DNA from: an uncultured Oscillospiraceae bacterium
GTDB lineage: Bacteria > Bacillota_A > Clostridia > Oscillospirales > Oscillospiraceae
Length of the DNA stretch: 7,798 bases
Assembly (NCBI GenBank): GCA_944385265.1
Contig: CALWWO010000086.1
Location: 1 to 7,798, forward strand
Direction of reading: 5' to 3'
The notes under the pieces are model-generated. The model searched no databases. It was not told the origin of the DNA and saw only the letters and a program-made list of their open reading frames with translations. The position numbers and the translations under genes were made by a program. The first letter of the stretch is position 1, and every line of letters starts with the position of its first letter. Positions 7,001-7,798 of this stretch are shown here, in pieces.

Positions 7001-7515
7001 ACTATGAAAATGAAAACGACGTGGTATCAGAGATGATATTGGAAAGTGACAATATATTGCTTTTACAGTTTGCCGACACAGTGAAGGTCACGTTTGAAAA
7101 CACCGTGGAGAATATAGATTACATAGTAGGCGTTCTCATTTTGGCTGCGGGAGTTCTCGCAATCATCGTTATGTATAACCTGACAAATATAAATATATGC
7201 GAGCGTAAAAAAGAACTGGCTACAATAAAGGTGCTCGGCTTCTATAAAGAGGAGGTCGCTGGATATATTTACAGGGAAACGACGATACTCAGCATAATCG
7301 GCACTGTCGCTGGATTCGTACTTGGCGTTTGGCTCCACCGGTTTGTGGTTATGTGCGCCGAGGTGGACAGCCTAATGTTTGGGCGTGACATACGATGGAC
7401 CAGCTTTTTGTATGCGGGGATTGCGACGCTTGCCTTTACTGCGCTTGTAGATGTGCTGATGTACAGGAAGCTTGCGAAAATAGATATGGCTGAATCGATG
7501 AAAGCGAATGAGTGA
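4081..7515 (+). CDS. Giant FtsX-type ABC permease with extracytoplasmic coiled-coil stalk
   Basis: A 1144-residue permease built from two fused FtsX modules, so one chain probably supplies both halves. TM1 is about 19-39. An outside region follows with a MacB-like part (about 41-260) and a long coiled coil (265-581). TM2 is about 613-633, followed by the coupling motif VEEERTQIGTLKALG, then TM3 (about 660-682) and TM4 (about 706-728). The second module has TM5 (about 781-802), a second outside domain (about 803-1013), TM6 (about 1014-1034), the matching motif CERKKELATIKVLG (1040-1053), TM7 (about 1062-1086) and TM8 (about 1108-1127). The end, KLAKIDMAESM, resembles the usual FtsX-family tail. 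The ATPase gene abuts it upstream. Unlike MacB it has no separate adaptor gene nearby; the built-in coiled coil may take that place or act as a mechanical arm. Substrate and role are unknown; peptide or lipid export and control of a cell-wall enzyme are all possible. Confidence 0.93.
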   Translation: MRNTYSKLVLRGVRDSFARFMSILAIVAVGTGFLSGLLATTPDMQLTVDNYYDENRMFDIYVRSTLGLTDDDVEALGELDSVETVMPAKVSDLIMDTDNGSYVTRAYGIDFDKYGTDEFLNSFEIIEGRLPDKSDECIVVVPNEYSEKHEIGEVLTISEDNRDYDTIDETYSEKSLTIVGIIRHPQYMSINIEPSTVGTGEVSIIAYTPMEFYSLEAYTDIYLTVTGARELNAFSSEYTSRVNEVVTQLEEFGIERSEIRYNELVDDANEAIEEAKADYAQAEQDVNEELADALQEIEDGQKEIDDAKAELNAARAELAEARDEIDSGREQLEAAKNDYYSGVEQINSARAELESRRSEIEAGKAEIAAGREEIEAARSEIETGRAQLAPYEQLINDAKEDYAALGELIQTLEAQLEEMNESGSASEEDIKALEERIAGLKTDYAEAEAQISAYERDYGSRLAEILEAEGACNAAEAELDSLEVELLAGEEQINAAAAELDANESYLLSTWDQIAANEQELENAEAEIAAGEQELAAGAAEIAENEALLADAREEYEDGRLEAEQELEDARQEIADGEADIAEISEGEWYLFTREDTVSYTSYKSDSEKIEAISTVFPLFFFLVAALVALTTMTRMVEEERTQIGTLKALGYSNGMIRMYYIGYSVTASLAGGIIGVSAGFKTLPAVISNAYSMMYALPETIMPFMWGYALVIIFTAVLCTTLATISACTNQLKEKPAMLMQQRVPVAGKRILLERIPFIWRRLKFTHKVTARNVFRYKKRLFMTVIGIAGCSALLVTGFALRDSIRDIVEKQYNDIQKYNLTVYLSESDVLQKDEILSDFFEDPEYIESYVEVHYESGSAEVDGESVETYIYVPKTGMQLKEHFALKERESGQEVEFNEDSIIMTEKMCELLDVSVGDTVTLINGDGETAQFTLTGIIENYIYNYVFMNAGMYEENFENPLEYNMILARLTEDYENENDVVSEMILESDNILLLQFADTVKVTFENTVENIDYIVGVLILAAGVLAIIVMYNLTNINICERKKELATIKVLGFYKEEVAGYIYRETTILSIIGTVAGFVLGVWLHRFVVMCAEVDSLMFGRDIRWTSFLYAGIATLAFTALVDVLMYRKLAKIDMAESMKANE
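4873..5823 (+). repeat. Mirror-symmetric heptad repeats encoding a helical hairpin (permease residues 265-581)
   Basis: Hydrophobic 'a' positions fall every seven residues from Leu290 to Leu416 in the first arm and from Ile430 to Tyr556 in the second, 19 in each. An 11-residue step then occurs in both arms (279 to 290; 556 to 567), followed by two more heptads (265, 272, 279; 567, 574, 581). Every pair sums to 846, so the pattern is symmetric about Gly423 in the Ser-Gly-Ser-Ala-Ser tip. The 'd' positions are mostly Gly or Ala, as in EIAAGRE. The only Pro is 390 and the only Cys is 472. It is encoded between TM1 and TM2, hence outside the membrane. The repetitive codons produce spurious open frames on the minus strand. 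Confidence 0.85.
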
Positions 7516-7553
7516 GATAATTATTATGATATTGACAGGGAGTGTGCGTAGAT

Positions 7554-7798
7554 ATGGAATTGCTTGATAAAAATAAATTCGTGTATTACGATGGCGGGGT
7601 CGGCTCGATGCTAATATCTGCCGGGAAAAAGCCGAATGAACGCGGAGAGATAATGAATATCGAGTCACCGGAAGTTATTGAACAAATACATCGCATGTAT
7701 GTAGAAGCCGGCAGCGATATAATATGCACGAATACTTTCGGCGCTTGTGCCGATAATTTAAAGGATAGCGGTTATTCCGTGACCGACGTTGTGACCGC
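7554..7798 (+). CDS. Methionine synthase / homocysteine S-methyltransferase, N-terminal part only
   Basis: The gene runs off the window after 81 complete codons. It starts at the ATG at 7554, 38 bases after the permease stop. Visible hallmarks of the homocysteine S-methyltransferase domain are YYDGGVGSML (residues 11-20; family form DGAMGTML), Asn35 with the ESPEVIEQIH stretch (37-46), and YVEAGSDIICTNTFGA (49-64). This domain opens cobalamin-dependent methionine synthase (MetH) and also single-domain or MTHFR-fused homocysteine methyltransferases. It carries a methyl group to homocysteine to make methionine in the cytoplasm. The zinc-binding Cys residues and any folate, B12 or reductase domains would lie beyond the window, so which form this is cannot be decided and no symbol is given. 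AGGGAG at 7537-7542 is the likely ribosome site, with an 11-base spacer. No riboswitch or terminator lies in the short gap before it, so it may be read with the ABC genes. Confidence 0.88.
   Translation, partial: MELLDKNKFVYYDGGVGSMLISAGKKPNERGEIMNIESPEVIEQIHRMYVEAGSDIICTNTFGACADNLKDSGYSVTDVVT

Noticed and set aside
7532..7537. Perfect TTGACA as a -35 box for the methionine synthase gene
   Set aside because: At 17 bases the partner would be TGGAAT inside the coding start (7555-7560), which would put the transcript start past the chosen ATG; no other -10 fits.

Overview
The window reads as chromosomal DNA of a low-to-moderate GC Gram-positive anaerobe, most likely a member of Clostridia. The grounds are purine-rich Shine-Dalgarno sites, a lipoprotein with a class II signal, a membrane-anchored cyclophilin, an FtsX-type ABC system, heavy use of ATA for Ile and AGC for Ser, and intrinsic terminators. 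I cannot name a genus. All genes lie on the + strand, and I see no rRNA, tRNA, CRISPR array, insertion sequence or phage gene.

Layout. (1) Positions 1-1235 hold the 3' part of a neutral/alkaline ceramidase-like protein whose start lies before the window. It seems to keep the family's metal-site residues, but Asn stands where characterised ceramidases have the nucleophilic Ser. (2) Positions 1236-1606 are non-coding and carry two good hairpins, one just after the stop and one with a 14-bp stem and a T-rich tail. (3) Positions 1607-3167 are a two-gene unit, a membrane-anchored cyclophilin (peptidyl-prolyl isomerase) and a 309-residue lipoprotein of unknown function. It ends in a perfect 29-bp-stem hairpin at 3171-3234. 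(4) Positions 3235-3377 are an AT-rich promoter region with short repeats. (5) Positions 3378-7515 are a two-gene ABC system, a LolD/MacB-type ATPase and, one base later, a 1144-residue permease with two fused FtsX modules. (6) From 7554 to the window end is the start of a methionine synthase/homocysteine S-methyltransferase gene, 38 bases after the permease.

The most interesting item is the permease. Its first extracytoplasmic region contains an unbroken heptad pattern from about residue 265 to 581. This pattern is mirror-symmetric about Gly423. Each arm has 19 heptad 'a' positions counted from the tip, then one 11-residue step, then two more heptads. Small residues (Gly/Ala) dominate the 'd' positions. 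This predicts an antiparallel helical hairpin about 22 nm long standing outside the membrane, long enough in principle to reach into or through a cell wall. With the ATPase it forms a complete mechanotransmission-type ABC machine of unknown task. No cell-wall hydrolase, adaptor, sensor kinase or regulator gene is present in the window to suggest that task.

How the genes may work together: the cyclophilin and lipoprotein probably act together on the outer face of the membrane. The ABC pair is a separate transcription unit beyond the strong terminator. The methionine synthase gene has no visible leader of its own and may be read from the ABC transcript.
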